Below are positions 24,463 through 33,651 of a stretch of DNA of 64,000 nucleotides, piece after piece. A model generated the notes under the pieces. That model was not told the origin of the DNA and did not search any database. It was given only the letters and a program-made list of their open reading frames with translations. The position numbers and the translations under genes are program-made. Source of the DNA: an uncultured Oscillospiraceae bacterium. GTDB taxonomy: Bacteria; Bacillota; Clostridia; Oscillospirales; Oscillospiraceae. Each line of letters starts with the position of its first letter. The first letter of the stretch is position 1. The stretch covers positions 62,001 through 126,000 of the forward strand of contig CABSMJ010000005.1 of NCBI GenBank assembly GCA_902478785.1, in the 5' to 3' direction.

Positions 24463-25536
24463 CTACGTTCCCGATTCCTGGGCGGAGGGGTCGCTTTCAG
24501 CCCCGGTCCCGGACGTGTCATCGCCGGTCTGAGCCGTGTCCTGAGGCTGGGTCAGGGCGGTGTAAAAGGCCCCGGCGTCCAGGTCCCGGCAGGCCCGAGA
24601 CAGCGACACATCCGCCTCCTCCGCGGCGGAGCGGAGCTGCTCATCCAGGTACAGCTCCGCCGCCTGGGCCCCGTCGGCGGCCCGGCGGCAGAAGAGCCAC
24701 ACGCCACCCTCGGTCTCCACCGCCGCAGAGCTGCACTGGCCCTCCGCCAGTTTGGCGATGGCGCTCTCCGCCGCCTCTCCCAGACCGCTCTCCCCGGGCG
24801 GATAGGTCAGCGTCCCCCGCTTTCCCTCGGTGTCCAGGGCGGCAAAAGCCTCCGCGGTGGCGCCGGCAGAGGTGAGGGCGGTGAGGGCGGCAGCCGCCTG
24901 CTGCCGGGCCTGGGCCAGGTCCGACGCCCCGGTGCCGAAGCGCAGGTAGTCCACGGTGACCAGTTCCTGCTCCGCGGCGAAGGCCTCCACCTCCCCCTCT
25001 GGCGCCAGCTCCCCCTCACCGGAGGCCCAGAGGGCCTGAAGTCCCCGGTAGAGGCAGGCGTCCCGGGCCACGCTCTGCACCAGCTCCCGGTCCGCCCCCA
25101 GCCGCGCCAGGCTCTGCTCATAGGCCTCCTGGCCTCCGGCGGCTTCGCACTGGCTCTGCCAGGCCGCCTCCAGGTCCGTCTGATCCTCCTCTGTCAGGGT
25201 GACGCCCTCCTGCTCCGCCCATTCCTCCACCAGGGCGTAGAGCACCACGTTCTCCAACGCCATCTCCTTGGCGTACTCCCCCAGGGTCTGGCCCTGGCGG
25301 TCCTCCTGCCAGTCCACGGTGCCCCCCAGCTGTTCCTCCAGCCAGGCGCAGTTCCGGGCCAGCCAGTAGAGGTAGTGCTCCGCGTCCACCTGGCGGCCGT
25401 TGACCGTCACCGCCACCGCGTCGGGGCAGATGCCGGAGGCCTCGTAATAGGCCCCCTCCTGGACGGTGCCGCCATCGCCGCAGCCCGTCAAAAACAGCAT
25501 TCCCGCCGCCAACGCGGCGGCCATGATCCGCTTCAT
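24463..25536 (-). CDS. SurA/PrsA-like foldase lipoprotein
   Basis: A 357-residue exported lipoprotein. The signal peptide MKRIMAAALAAGMLFLTGCG ends in a lipobox with C19. The helical N-terminal region (about 40-190) resembles SurA_N/trigger-factor-like chaperone domains, and the segment about 195-290 looks like a divergent parvulin domain, although the usual HIL motif is replaced by VDYLRF. The C-terminal 30 residues are Thr/Ser/Asp-rich and disordered. It probably helps secreted proteins fold at the membrane surface. Isomerase activity is doubtful. It is transcribed alone toward the thiolase. Confidence 0.65.
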   Translation of the reverse strand: MKRIMAAALAAGMLFLTGCGDGGTVQEGAYYEASGICPDAVAVTVNGRQVDAEHYLYWLARNCAWLEEQLGGTVDWQEDRQGQTLGEYAKEMALENVVLYALVEEWAEQEGVTLTEEDQTDLEAAWQSQCEAAGGQEAYEQSLARLGADRELVQSVARDACLYRGLQALWASGEGELAPEGEVEAFAAEQELVTVDYLRFGTGASDLAQARQQAAAALTALTSAGATAEAFAALDTEGKRGTLTYPPGESGLGEAAESAIAKLAEGQCSSAAVETEGGVWLFCRRAADGAQAAELYLDEQLRSAAEEADVSLSRACRDLDAGAFYTALTQPQDTAQTGDDTSGTGAESDPSAQESGT

Positions 25537-25799
25537 GTCATGCCTCCTTGTCCGGTCTTGGGACAGGGCAGTCCCGCCCGTCCTGGGGATAGCCTATGCG
25601 CCCGTCCCCCCGGGCAGTACAAAAAAAGTGCCAGTGCCGGATCTCCTGAAAATTCCCCCCGCCGCCTTTTCAAATCTGTCAGAATATGGTACTGTGTAGA
25701 CAGGGAAGGAGCCGCCCCAAAATCGAGACCGCAGCACACCCCGGACGGCCTCCCGAACCTTATCCCCGCATTTTTCCGGATAAAACGGAGGGAGCTGCC

Positions 25800-26057
25800 A
25801 TGTGTCTTTTTCTGTTTGGGTGGCGGGAGCTGACCATCACCAATGACCTCTCGGTTCATATGCACACCGTAGACAAACTGGCGGAAGCGGGCATTCCCTT
25901 CCGGGAAAGCGTGCAGAACACCTGCCATAGGAACCACCACAGGGGCACCATCAGCGGCCTGGGCCAAAATCCGCAGTACGCTCAGCTCTATCAGGTGTTT
26001 GTGAAGAAACGCGATCTGGAGGAGGCCCAGTTCATCTGCACAGGCCGAAACAAATAA
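25800..26057 (+). CDS. Small conserved hypothetical protein
   Basis: An 85-residue protein without a clear signal peptide. The pattern ITNDLSVHMHTVDKLAEAGIPF, then NHHRGT and an end YQVFVKKRDLEEAQFI recalls small clostridial proteins that share a ferredoxin-like layout with DUF2007; this is from memory and unproven. The ATG at 25800 is selected because cggagggag lies upstream; the frame is open from 25686. It stands alone between divergent and convergent minus-strand genes and ends at a strong terminator. Confidence 0.65.
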   Translation: MCLFLFGWRELTITNDLSVHMHTVDKLAEAGIPFRESVQNTCHRNHHRGTISGLGQNPQYAQLYQVFVKKRDLEEAQFICTGRNK

Positions 26058-26072
26058 AAGAAAAGGGCAAAC

Positions 26073-26104
26073 AAAAAGAGGCGCCGCTTTCGCGGCGCCT
26101 CTTT
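26073..26104. terminator. Bidirectional terminator
   Basis: Perfect 13-bp stem aaagaggcgccgc/gcggcgcctcttt with TTTC loop between the small protein and signal peptidase genes. Confidence 0.93.
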
Positions 26105-26111
26105 GCTGCGC

Positions 26112-26693
26112 TCAGCCCAGCAGGCGGATGCCCAGCCAGGTGTTGCCGGGCAGGAAAGAAAGGTCCACCAGGGCCCGGCCCTTCAGGTTTTCCATGGGCA
26201 CAAAGGGGTCGTCCCAGAATCGGCTGTCCAGGGAGTCGTCCCGGTGGTCGCCCATGACGAACACGCACCCCTCAGGGACGGTGAAGGTGTCCCCCTCCTG
26301 GGCGGGGTAGGTGTTGCCCTGGACGGTGAGATAGTCCTCGTCCAGCTTCTGTCCGTCGATATAGACGTACCCGCCGTCAAAGGAGACGGTCTCCCCGGGC
26401 AGTCCAATGACCCGCTTGACCAGTGTCTCATCCAGCTCGGCGCTGTAAAACACCATGATGTCCCCCCGGTCCGGCTCCGGGTCGCCCAGAGTGTAGGGCA
26501 GCCGGGAGGCGATGAAGAAGGAGCGGGTGGGCAGGGTAGGCTCCATGGACCCGGAGGGCACATAGGCCAGGGTGAAGATGACGCCGAAGAGCAAGATCAC
26601 CGTCACGGCTGTGATGATGAGATAGCCGAACCGGTCCCAAAGCTTGCGCAGAGGCGTGGGCTCCGCGGCCGGTGTTTTTTGATTCTCGTCCAT
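26112..26693 (-). CDS. lepB: Signal peptidase I
   Basis: A 193-residue type-I signal peptidase that cleaves secretory signal peptides. One N-terminal membrane helix (about residues 23-45) anchors it. The catalytic serine is S49 in VPSGSMEPTL and the general-base lysine is K93 in LVKRVIGLPGE. GDHRDDSLDSR is the conserved box E. Gram-positive length and layout. The ATG at 26693 has gggggacc upstream. It follows mfd on the same strand with 99 bp between. Confidence 0.95.
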   Translation of the reverse strand: MDENQKTPAAEPTPLRKLWDRFGYLIITAVTVILLFGVIFTLAYVPSGSMEPTLPTRSFFIASRLPYTLGDPEPDRGDIMVFYSAELDETLVKRVIGLPGETVSFDGGYVYIDGQKLDEDYLTVQGNTYPAQEGDTFTVPEGCVFVMGDHRDDSLDSRFWDDPFVPMENLKGRALVDLSFLPGNTWLGIRLLG

Positions 26694-26792
26694 AATGGTC
26701 CCCCATTCCGCCGCTGTGCGCGGCACAGACTGTATCTTTCTGATCTGTTTTTCGTATATTTCTCCGCCTCCGGCGGAGCCAAGCGGCGGGCC

Positions 26793-29700
26793 TTACGGCG
26801 TACCGCTGTTTTCCGTCCCGGCCAGGCGCAGGTCCTCCACCAGGTCCATGGCCGTGTCCAGCACGTTCTGCCCCGGACTCAGGCGCAGCGTCAAAGCCGG
26901 GTCCTCTCCAGCGGAGAGGGTCAGGGCCCGGCGGTACTTGGGCATGGCGCACACTGCCGCCAGTCCCTCGGGCCGGAACACCGCCAGCTTGAGCACCAGC
27001 CGCTCTCCCTTCTGGGAGATGTCGGAGACCCCGGCGGCCATGGCCGCCGTCCGCAGCAGCGCCACATCCAGCAGCGCCAGCACCGACTTGGGCGGCTCGC
27101 CGTAGCGGTCCATCATCTCGTCCAGCAAATCCTCGGAGTCCTCCGGCGTGCGCACGGCGGCGATGCGGCGGTACAGGTCCATCCGCTGCTCCGGGGAGGG
27201 CACATACCGCTCGGGGATGTTGGCGTTCACCGTCAGGTCGGCGGTGCACTCCCGGACCTGGGCCTTGTCCTCGCCCTTTTCCTCCAGCACGGCCTCCTCC
27301 AGCAGCTTGAGGTACATGTCGTAGCCTACGCTCATCATATAGCCCGACTGCTCCGGGCCCAGCAGATTGCCCGCGCCCCGGATCTCCAGGTCCCGCATGG
27401 CGATCTTGAAGCCGGAGCCGAACTCCACGTACTCCCGGATGGCGCCCAGGCGCTTCTGGGCCACCTCGGAGAGGAGCTTGCCCCGGCGGTAGGTCAGATA
27501 GGCGTAGGCCCGGCGGGCGCTGCGGCCGATGCGGCCCCGGAGCTGGTGGAGCTGGGCCAGGCCCAGATGGTCCGCATCCTCGATGATGAGGGTGTTGACG
27601 TTGGGGATGTCGATGCCGGTTTCGATGATGGTGGTGCACACCAGCACGTCCGCCTGGCCCTCCACCATCTGCCCCATGACCGTGGAGAGCTCCTGCTCGC
27701 TCATCTTGCCGTGGCCGATGACCACCCGGGCCTCCGGGCCCAGGAGCTTCTGGATGCGGCCGGCGGTGAGCTCGATGGTCTCCACCCGGTTGTGGAGCCA
27801 GTACACCTGGCCCCCCCGTCCCAGCTCCCGGCGCATGGCGTCGGCTAGCACCTCCCAGTCGTGCTCCAGCACATAGGTCTGGACCGGCTGGCGGTCCGCC
27901 GGAGGCTCCTCCAAAGTGGACATATCCCGCAGGCCCGAAAGGGCCATGTTCAGCGTCCGGGGGATGGGGGTGGCGGACAGGGTCAGCACGTCCACCTGCT
28001 TGGCCATCTCCTTGAGTCGCTCCTTGTGGCTGACACCGAAGCGCTGCTCCTCGTCGATGACCAGCAGCCCCAGGTCCTTGAACACCACGCTCTTTTGCAG
28101 CAGCCGGTGGGTGCCGATGAGCAGGTCCACGGCGCCGCTCTTGGTGTCGGCCAGGATCTGCTGGGCCCGCTTGCCGGTCTGGAACCGGGAGAGGACGGCG
28201 ATCTTCACCGGGAAGTTGCGGAACCGGTTCACCGCCGTGGCGTAGTGCTGCTGGGCCAGGACGGTGGTGGGCACCAGAATGGCGGCCTGCTTGCCGTCCA
28301 GGATGCACTTCATCACCGCCCGCAAGGCCACCTCCGTCTTGCCGTAGCCCACGTCGCCGCACAGCAGCCGGTCCATGGGCCGGGGCCGCTCCATGTCGGC
28401 CTTGATCTCGGCGATGCACCGGAGCTGGTCGTCGGTCTCCGGATAGGGGAAGGCCTCCTCGAACTCCTGCTGCCAGGGGGAGTCGGGGGAGAAGGCGAAG
28501 CCCGGCTGGCGCTGACGCTGGGCGTAGAGGGCGATGAGCCCCTTGGCCAGGTCCTTGGCCGCCGCCTTGGCCTTGTACTTCTGCTTGGTCCACTCAGTGC
28601 CGCCCAGCTTGTTGAGCCGGGTCTTTTCCTGCTCCTCGCCGCCGCCGATGTATTTGCTCACCAAATCCAGCTGGGTGGCGGGCACATAGAGGCAGTCGCC
28701 GCCGGCGTAGCCGATCTTGATATAGTCCTTCTCCACCCCGTCCACGGGCATCCGCTGCATCCCCAGGAAGCGGCCCACGCCGTGGTGGACGTGGACCACC
28801 AGGTCCCCGGGGGTCAGGTCCGTGTAGGACTGGATCTTCTGGCGGCTGTCGGTCTTTTTCAGCCGCTGCTTTTTCCGCTCCGGGGCCATCAGCTGGCCCT
28901 CGGTCAAAATGGCCAGGTGCAGCGCCGGATACTCCGCGCCGGCGGACAGGGCCCCCAGGGCGATGCGGATCTGGCCCGGGGCGGGCAGGGCGGTGAGCTT
29001 CAAATCCACCGTGGCCGGCAGTCCCCGCTCCTCCAGCAGCCGCCGCAGGTTCTCCGCCCTTGTCTCACTGCCGCACAGGGCCACCACGGCGCTGCCACTC
29101 TCCCGGTATTGCTCCAGGTCCGTCACCGCTGTCTCCAGGCTGCCGCCGTAGGAGCTCAGCTGCTTGGCGGTGATGCTCAGAAGGCCCCGGGGCCGCAGGG
29201 GATACCGGGAGGTGGGCAAGGCATCGGCCATGACCACCGGGAAGTCCTCCAGGGCGCTCCACAGCTCCTCGGCACTCAGGCTCAGGTGGGCCAGCTCTCC
29301 CGCCAATGTTCCGGCGGAGAGCAATGTCTCCGTGTCCTGCTTCCACTGCCACAGGGCGGACTTGACCCGCTCGGCCACCCGGCCGCTCTCGCTGAAAAAC
29401 ACCACGGCATCGGCGGGGAGATAATCCACGCCGCTCTCGCCGCCGGGATAGACGGCGTGGAGATACCGGTCGGCCCCGGGAAGGGCCGCTCCGCTGCGCA
29501 GCCGCTCGGCGTCCTCCGTAAGGGTCTGGGCCAGGCGCTGGCCGTCCTTTTTCTTCTCCGCCTTCTCCGCCAGGGCATCCAGGCGCTGCGCCAGGCCCGG
29601 GATGCCTCCCGGCGCCATGGCCGGCAGGACCTCCATGGCCGGCAGCACCAGGGCCGACTTGATGTTCCGGGTCCGCCGCTGGGTGCCCGGGTCAAAGACG

Positions 29701-30308
29701 CCCATGGAGTCGATCTCGTCGTCAAAGAACTCGCAGCGGACCGGCTGCTCCATGCCCGGGGAGAACACGTCCAGGATGCCGCCCCGGAGGGCGAACTGGC
29801 CCACGCCCTCCACCTGCTGGGCCCGGCTGTAGCCGGCGGCGGTCAGGCGTTGGGACAGGTCCTTGAGGCTGGCCCGGCCCCCCAGCTCCAGGGAAAAGGC
29901 GGTGTCCCGCAGCACCTGGGGCGGGATGCTGTGCTGGAGCAGGGCGTCGGCGGTGGCCACCACCACCTGCTGCCCGCCCCGGGCCAGGGCATAGAGGGCG
30001 GCGATGCGCTGCTGCTCCCAGCCCCGGGAGGCGGAGGCGGCGGTCAGCTGCCACTCCCGGGCCCCCAGCATGGCCGCCGGCGTGCCGGTGAGGACGCTCA
30101 GGTCCGCCGCCAGGCGCTGGGCATCCCGCTCGTCGCCGCAGACGGCCACCAAGGGCCGGCCTGTGGCCTGGGCCAGGGCGGCGGCCACCTGAGCCCGGTG
30201 GACCGGCGCCAGGCCGGACACCGCCACAGGGCAGCCGCCCTCCTCCACCCGCAGGGCCAGCTCGGCCACCTCGGGGATCTGCTGCAAGCACCGCAGGAGC
30301 TGTTCCAT
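26793..30308 (-). CDS. mfd: Transcription-repair coupling factor Mfd
   Basis: A 1171-residue Mfd that displaces stalled RNA polymerase and recruits UvrA. The N-terminal UvrB-like region (1 to about 330) is followed by the RNA-polymerase interaction domain near residue 500 (LVVHVHHGVGRFLGM). The RecG-like translocase has a P-loop at about 655 (CGDVGYGKTEVALRA), a DEEQ box (VIDEEQRFGV) and LSATPIPRT. The TRCF C-terminal domain runs from about 1010. An aaggaggcgc site precedes the ATG. As in Bacillus it lies downstream of pth (spoVC). Confidence 0.97.
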   Translation of the reverse strand: MEQLLRCLQQIPEVAELALRVEEGGCPVAVSGLAPVHRAQVAAALAQATGRPLVAVCGDERDAQRLAADLSVLTGTPAAMLGAREWQLTAASASRGWEQQRIAALYALARGGQQVVVATADALLQHSIPPQVLRDTAFSLELGGRASLKDLSQRLTAAGYSRAQQVEGVGQFALRGGILDVFSPGMEQPVRCEFFDDEIDSMGVFDPGTQRRTRNIKSALVLPAMEVLPAMAPGGIPGLAQRLDALAEKAEKKKDGQRLAQTLTEDAERLRSGAALPGADRYLHAVYPGGESGVDYLPADAVVFFSESGRVAERVKSALWQWKQDTETLLSAGTLAGELAHLSLSAEELWSALEDFPVVMADALPTSRYPLRPRGLLSITAKQLSSYGGSLETAVTDLEQYRESGSAVVALCGSETRAENLRRLLEERGLPATVDLKLTALPAPGQIRIALGALSAGAEYPALHLAILTEGQLMAPERKKQRLKKTDSRQKIQSYTDLTPGDLVVHVHHGVGRFLGMQRMPVDGVEKDYIKIGYAGGDCLYVPATQLDLVSKYIGGGEEQEKTRLNKLGGTEWTKQKYKAKAAAKDLAKGLIALYAQRQRQPGFAFSPDSPWQQEFEEAFPYPETDDQLRCIAEIKADMERPRPMDRLLCGDVGYGKTEVALRAVMKCILDGKQAAILVPTTVLAQQHYATAVNRFRNFPVKIAVLSRFQTGKRAQQILADTKSGAVDLLIGTHRLLQKSVVFKDLGLLVIDEEQRFGVSHKERLKEMAKQVDVLTLSATPIPRTLNMALSGLRDMSTLEEPPADRQPVQTYVLEHDWEVLADAMRRELGRGGQVYWLHNRVETIELTAGRIQKLLGPEARVVIGHGKMSEQELSTVMGQMVEGQADVLVCTTIIETGIDIPNVNTLIIEDADHLGLAQLHQLRGRIGRSARRAYAYLTYRRGKLLSEVAQKRLGAIREYVEFGSGFKIAMRDLEIRGAGNLLGPEQSGYMMSVGYDMYLKLLEEAVLEEKGEDKAQVRECTADLTVNANIPERYVPSPEQRMDLYRRIAAVRTPEDSEDLLDEMMDRYGEPPKSVLALLDVALLRTAAMAAGVSDISQKGERLVLKLAVFRPEGLAAVCAMPKYRRALTLSAGEDPALTLRLSPGQNVLDTAMDLVEDLRLAGTENSGTP

Positions 30309-30460
30309 GGAGCGCCTCCTTCTTTACAAAATTTGGAAATCCCGGACAGGGTACCGCCCCCAGCCTCCCGCAGGGGGTGGGGGTCAAACAGAAAACACGG
30401 GGGCAAAGGCCCTCCGCCCAGGGCGGAGCCTTCTGACCGCGTGCCGGGTCTTAGAGTAGT

Positions 30461-30489
30461 ATTATACGCGCCAAGCGGAAAAAGCACAA
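30461..30489 (-). promoter_or_regulatory. Promoter of mfd
   Basis: TTGTGC, 17 bp, perfect TATAAT on the minus strand, 153 bp upstream of the start. The leader has a ggctccgccc/gggcggag hairpin. Confidence 0.75.
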
Positions 30490-30500
30490 CGTTTTTTAGG

Positions 30501-30527
30501 AAAAGGGGGAGGATTTTTTCCTCCCCC
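30501..30527 (-). terminator. Terminator of pth
   Basis: Stem gggggagga/tcctccccc followed by TTTTCC on the minus strand. Confidence 0.85.
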
Positions 30528-30544
30528 GGCCCGGCGTGTCTCCT

Positions 30545-31129
30545 TTAATTAAACTGGTTCATGGCCCGGTCGGTGCCGCTTTCGATGACGCAGGCGGCGG
30601 CGTCCAGGGCCCGGTTCAGGGAATCCAGCAGCACCTTCCGGTCCTCCTTGGGCGGCACGCCGATGACCCAGTCGATCATGTCGTGGTCGGCAGGGGAGCC
30701 CACGCCCACCTTCACCCGGGGGAACACATCGGTGCCCAGGTGGGCGATGATGTTCTTGATGCCGTTGTGGCCGCCGGCGGAGCCGGAGGGCCGGACCCGG
30801 ATCTTGCCCACAGGCAGCGACACGTCGTCATAGATCACCAGCACGTGGTCGGCGGGGATCTTGTAGAAGCGGGCCGCCTCCCCCACCGCCTCACCGGAGA
30901 GGTTCATATAGGTCTGGGGCTTCATCACCAGCACCCGCTGCCCGCCGAAGGTCAGCTCGGCGGTAACGGCCTTGAAGCGGATGCGGTTGATCTTGATGTG
31001 CTCCCGCTCCGCCAGCAGGTCGGCGGCCAGGAAGCCCATATTGTGGCGGGTGTGCTCGTACTTGGGGCCCGGATTGCCCAGGCACACCAGAAGCCACTGC
31101 ACGCCCCCGGATTTTTTGGCAAACAGCAT
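30545..31129 (-). CDS. pth: Peptidyl-tRNA hydrolase
   Basis: A 194-residue Pth, which frees tRNA from prematurely released peptidyl-tRNA. LVCLGNPGPKYEHTRHNMGF contains the catalytic H29; VIYDDVSLPVGKIRVR has the partnering aspartate; MKPQTYMNLSG and GGHNGIKNI are family signatures. The start at 31129 (MLFAKK) is chosen over one 7 codons upstream because ggag lies at good spacing. It is the Bacillus spoVC equivalent, in the same order with mfd. Confidence 0.95.
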   Translation of the reverse strand: MLFAKKSGGVQWLLVCLGNPGPKYEHTRHNMGFLAADLLAEREHIKINRIRFKAVTAELTFGGQRVLVMKPQTYMNLSGEAVGEAARFYKIPADHVLVIYDDVSLPVGKIRVRPSGSAGGHNGIKNIIAHLGTDVFPRVKVGVGSPADHDMIDWVIGVPPKEDRKVLLDSLNRALDAAACVIESGTDRAMNQFN

Positions 31130-31152
31130 GGTTTCAACTCCCAAAGGCACTG

Positions 31153-31231
31153 CGCGAGGCGGGGAAGAACTCCCCGCCTCGCGTACAGATTGCGGTATGG
31201 TCTTTTCCCCTCAGTGTACAGAGGGGAAAAG
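31153..31231 (-). repeat. Two strong hairpins between prs and pth
   Basis: A 13-bp perfect stem at 31153-31183 (cgcgaggcgggga and its complement) and an 11-bp perfect stem at 31202-31231 (cttttcccctc/gaggggaaaag). Neither has a clean T-run on the minus strand. They may end prs messages partially or protect them from 3' decay. Confidence 0.65.
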
Positions 31232-31243
31232 GAATATTTTCTC

Positions 31244-32203
31244 TCAGCGGAACAGCTTGGAGATGGAGATCTCCTGGTAGATGCGCTCGATGGCCTCGGC
31301 AAACATGGGGGCCACGGTCAGGTACTTGATCTTGTCGCTGGCATCGGCGGGAATGGGGGGGATAGTGTCCAGCAGGGCAAGCTCGGTGATGACGCTGTCG
31401 TTGATGCGCTGGATGGCGGGGCCGGAGAGAACGCCGTGGGAGGCGCAGGCGTGGACGCTCTTGGCGCCGCCCACTTCCACCAGGGCCTGAGCCGCGTTGC
31501 ACAGGGATCCGCCGGTGTCCACCATGTCGTCGAAGAGGATGCAGTCCTTGCCCCGGACGTCGCCGATGACGTTCATGACCTCGCAGGAGTTGGCCTTCTG
31601 GCGGCGCTTATCCACGATGGCCAGGTTCATGTGCAGCTTCTGGGCGAAGGCACGGGCCCGGGCCACGGAGCCCACGTCGGGGGAGACCACCATCATGTTC
31701 TCGCAGTCGGCGCCGAACTTCTTGGCGTAGTAATCCACAAAGATGGGATTGCCGGCCAGATTGTCCACAGGGATGTCGAAGAAGCCCTGGATCTGGGAGG
31801 CGTGGAGGTCCATGGTCAGCACCCGGTCGGCGCCGGCGGCGGTGAGCATGTTGGCCACCAACTTGGCGGTGATGGGGTCACGGGCCTTGGCCTTGCGGTC
31901 CTGACGGGCATAGCCGTAGTAGGGCATCACGGCGGTGATGCGGCCGGCGGAGGCGCGCTTGAGCGCGTCGATCATGATGAGCAGCTCCATCAGGTTGTTG
32001 TTGACGGGGGAGTTGGTGGACTGGACCACGAACACATCGGAGCCGCGGACCGTCTCATACAGGGAGACGAAGGTCTCGCCGTCGGAAAAGGTACCTACTT
32101 CAGACTCACCCAGCTTGGTGCCCATGATCTTGCAGATCTCGTCCGCCAGCTTGGGATTGGCATTTCCGGTAAAAATCTTGATATCCTTGCCATGAGAAAT
32201 CAT
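31244..32203 (-). CDS. prs: Ribose-phosphate pyrophosphokinase (PRPP synthetase)
   Basis: A 319-residue class-I PRPP synthetase making PRPP from ribose 5-phosphate and ATP for nucleotide, histidine and NAD synthesis. Signatures: FSDGETFVSLYETVRG, YYGYARQDRKAKARDPITAK, MDLHASQIQGFFDIPVDN and the PRPP-binding loop LFDDMVDTGGSLCNAA. Normal length. It is 40 bp downstream of the GlmU-like gene, the same order (glmU-prs-pth-mfd) seen in Bacillus. Confidence 0.97.
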   Translation of the reverse strand: MISHGKDIKIFTGNANPKLADEICKIMGTKLGESEVGTFSDGETFVSLYETVRGSDVFVVQSTNSPVNNNLMELLIMIDALKRASAGRITAVMPYYGYARQDRKAKARDPITAKLVANMLTAAGADRVLTMDLHASQIQGFFDIPVDNLAGNPIFVDYYAKKFGADCENMMVVSPDVGSVARARAFAQKLHMNLAIVDKRRQKANSCEVMNVIGDVRGKDCILFDDMVDTGGSLCNAAQALVEVGGAKSVHACASHGVLSGPAIQRINDSVITELALLDTIPPIPADASDKIKYLTVAPMFAEAIERIYQEISISKLFR

Positions 32204-32243
32204 TGCAAACGCCCTCTTTCTTCAGTGATTGTAATGATGCGGC

Positions 32244-33368
32244 TTACTTCTTCTGCCGCTTGATCTTGCGGTTCCGGGCAGCCCAGCCCTCCTTGACGGT
32301 CTGGGGCATCCGGGCGATGGCCAGCGCATCGGCAGGCACATCCTTGGTGATGGTGCCGCCGGCGGCAATATAGGACCCGTCGCCCACCTCCACAGGGGCC
32401 ACCAGGTTGGTATTGCAGCCGATGAACACGTCGTTGCCGATGGTGCAGCGGTACTTGCGGAAGCCGTCGTAGTTGGTGGTGACGGTGCCGCAGCCGAAGT
32501 TGACCCGCTCGCCCACGTCGCTGTCGCCCACATAGGTCAGGTGGGAGATCTTGGTGCCGTTGCCCAGGGTGGAGTTCTTCACCTCCACGAAGTCGCCCAC
32601 CTTGATCTCGTCGCCGATGGTGCAGCCGGGCCGGATGTAGGCAAAGGGGCCCACATGGGTACGGCTGCCGATGGTGCTCTCATTGGCCTGGGAGGCATTG
32701 ATCTCGGTGCCGTCGCCCACGGTGCAGTCCCGGACCATGGCGTTGGGGCCGATGGTGCAGTTTCTGCCGATGCGGGTGCGGCCCCGGAGAATGGTGCCGG
32801 GCAGGACCATGGTGCCTGCGCCGATCTCCACACGGGGGTCGATATAGACCGCGGAGGGGTCCAGGAACCGGACGCCGTTTTTCTTGTGCTTTTCCACGAT
32901 CCGGTCCCGGAGCAGCAGCTCCACCTCCTGGATGGTGTGGGTGCCGTAGACAGGGATCCAGCCCCGAACGCAGTCGGCCTTGCGCACGTTGTGGTTGGGA
33001 GCCTGGGCCCAGGCCTCCTTCAAAACGGCGCCGGGGGCGGCGTAGACATAGCCCTCGCCGGCCTCCTCCAGAGGCAGCACCAGACGAGGCAGCACCACCA
33101 CGTCCTCCTCACAGTCCACGAACTGCAAAAGGTCCTCATGCTGTTCGGAGACGGTCACCTGAGCCCCCTCCGGGAAGCAGTCCAGGACCTCCTTGGCGTA
33201 TTTGGGCCCGCAGGCAACAAAAAACCGCTGAACGCCATCGGCCAGTAATTTTTCACTCACCCAGGACAGGATGGGGCAAAACACAACTGCTTCCAGCATC
33301 AGCGGTGAAACGGAGTCTTCATAGGAATCATCGTCGGGCAGGAACAAAACCGCTCGCTTGTGATCCAT
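32244..33368 (-). CDS. GlmU-like acetyltransferase with degenerate uridyltransferase half
   Basis: A 374-residue protein in the position of glmU. Residues about 160-374 form a left-handed beta-helix with many hexapeptide repeats and the GlmU signatures RIVEKHKKNGVRFLDPS, RPGCTIGDE, EVKNSTLG and FGCGTVTTNYDGF, so acetyl transfer to glucosamine-1-phosphate is plausible. The N-terminal half is only about 155 residues instead of about 230 and lacks the nucleotide-binding GxGTRM signature; it reads AVLFLPDDDSYEDSVSP. It should not make UDP-GlcNAc. A separate uridyltransferase must exist elsewhere. An aaggagga site precedes the ATG. Confidence 0.85.
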   Translation of the reverse strand: MDHKRAVLFLPDDDSYEDSVSPLMLEAVVFCPILSWVSEKLLADGVQRFFVACGPKYAKEVLDCFPEGAQVTVSEQHEDLLQFVDCEEDVVVLPRLVLPLEEAGEGYVYAAPGAVLKEAWAQAPNHNVRKADCVRGWIPVYGTHTIQEVELLLRDRIVEKHKKNGVRFLDPSAVYIDPRVEIGAGTMVLPGTILRGRTRIGRNCTIGPNAMVRDCTVGDGTEINASQANESTIGSRTHVGPFAYIRPGCTIGDEIKVGDFVEVKNSTLGNGTKISHLTYVGDSDVGERVNFGCGTVTTNYDGFRKYRCTIGNDVFIGCNTNLVAPVEVGDGSYIAAGGTITKDVPADALAIARMPQTVKEGWAARNRKIKRQKK

Positions 33369-33622
33369 GGGGCTCTCCTCCTTTCCTTGATCCGCAAGAT
33401 TGGAATTCAATTCTATCATTATTATAACAAAACCTTGATAAAAATCCAGTCCCCACGGGGAAAATATCCTAAAAATTTCCCCTGGCTTTTTGGATACTTT
33501 GAACGGCCCCATTGTCCGCCAGCGGCGGCCCCGGTTCGCTGGCGAGGCGCTTTTTTCCCACTGTCAAATTCTCAAAACCGCGTAAATTCATTTGGATTAT
33601 CCTAAAATTTCACACATTTTGG
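33369..33622. other. Divergent intergenic region with orphan hairpins
   Basis: Holds the minus-strand extended -10 promoter of the GlmU-like gene (TGTTATAAT, -10 at 33421-33426), a ggggaaa/tttcccc stem (33458-33482), and on the plus strand an 8-bp stem cgccagcg/cgctggcg (33517-33544) followed six bases later by T6. No gene is visible. The last hairpin has no obvious plus-strand gene to terminate. Confidence 0.5.
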
Positions 33623-33651
33623 TTGCAATTATCCGTCTAATGGATTACAAT
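33623..33651 (+). promoter_or_regulatory. Promoter of trmL (and probably the glycolytic genes)
   Basis: TTGCAA, 17 bp, TACAAT on the plus strand, 76 bp upstream of trmL. Confidence 0.78.

Noticed and set aside
27861..30548. Long plus-strand frame opposite mfd
   Set aside because: Antisense to a clearly recognised 1171-residue protein; low-complexity translation.
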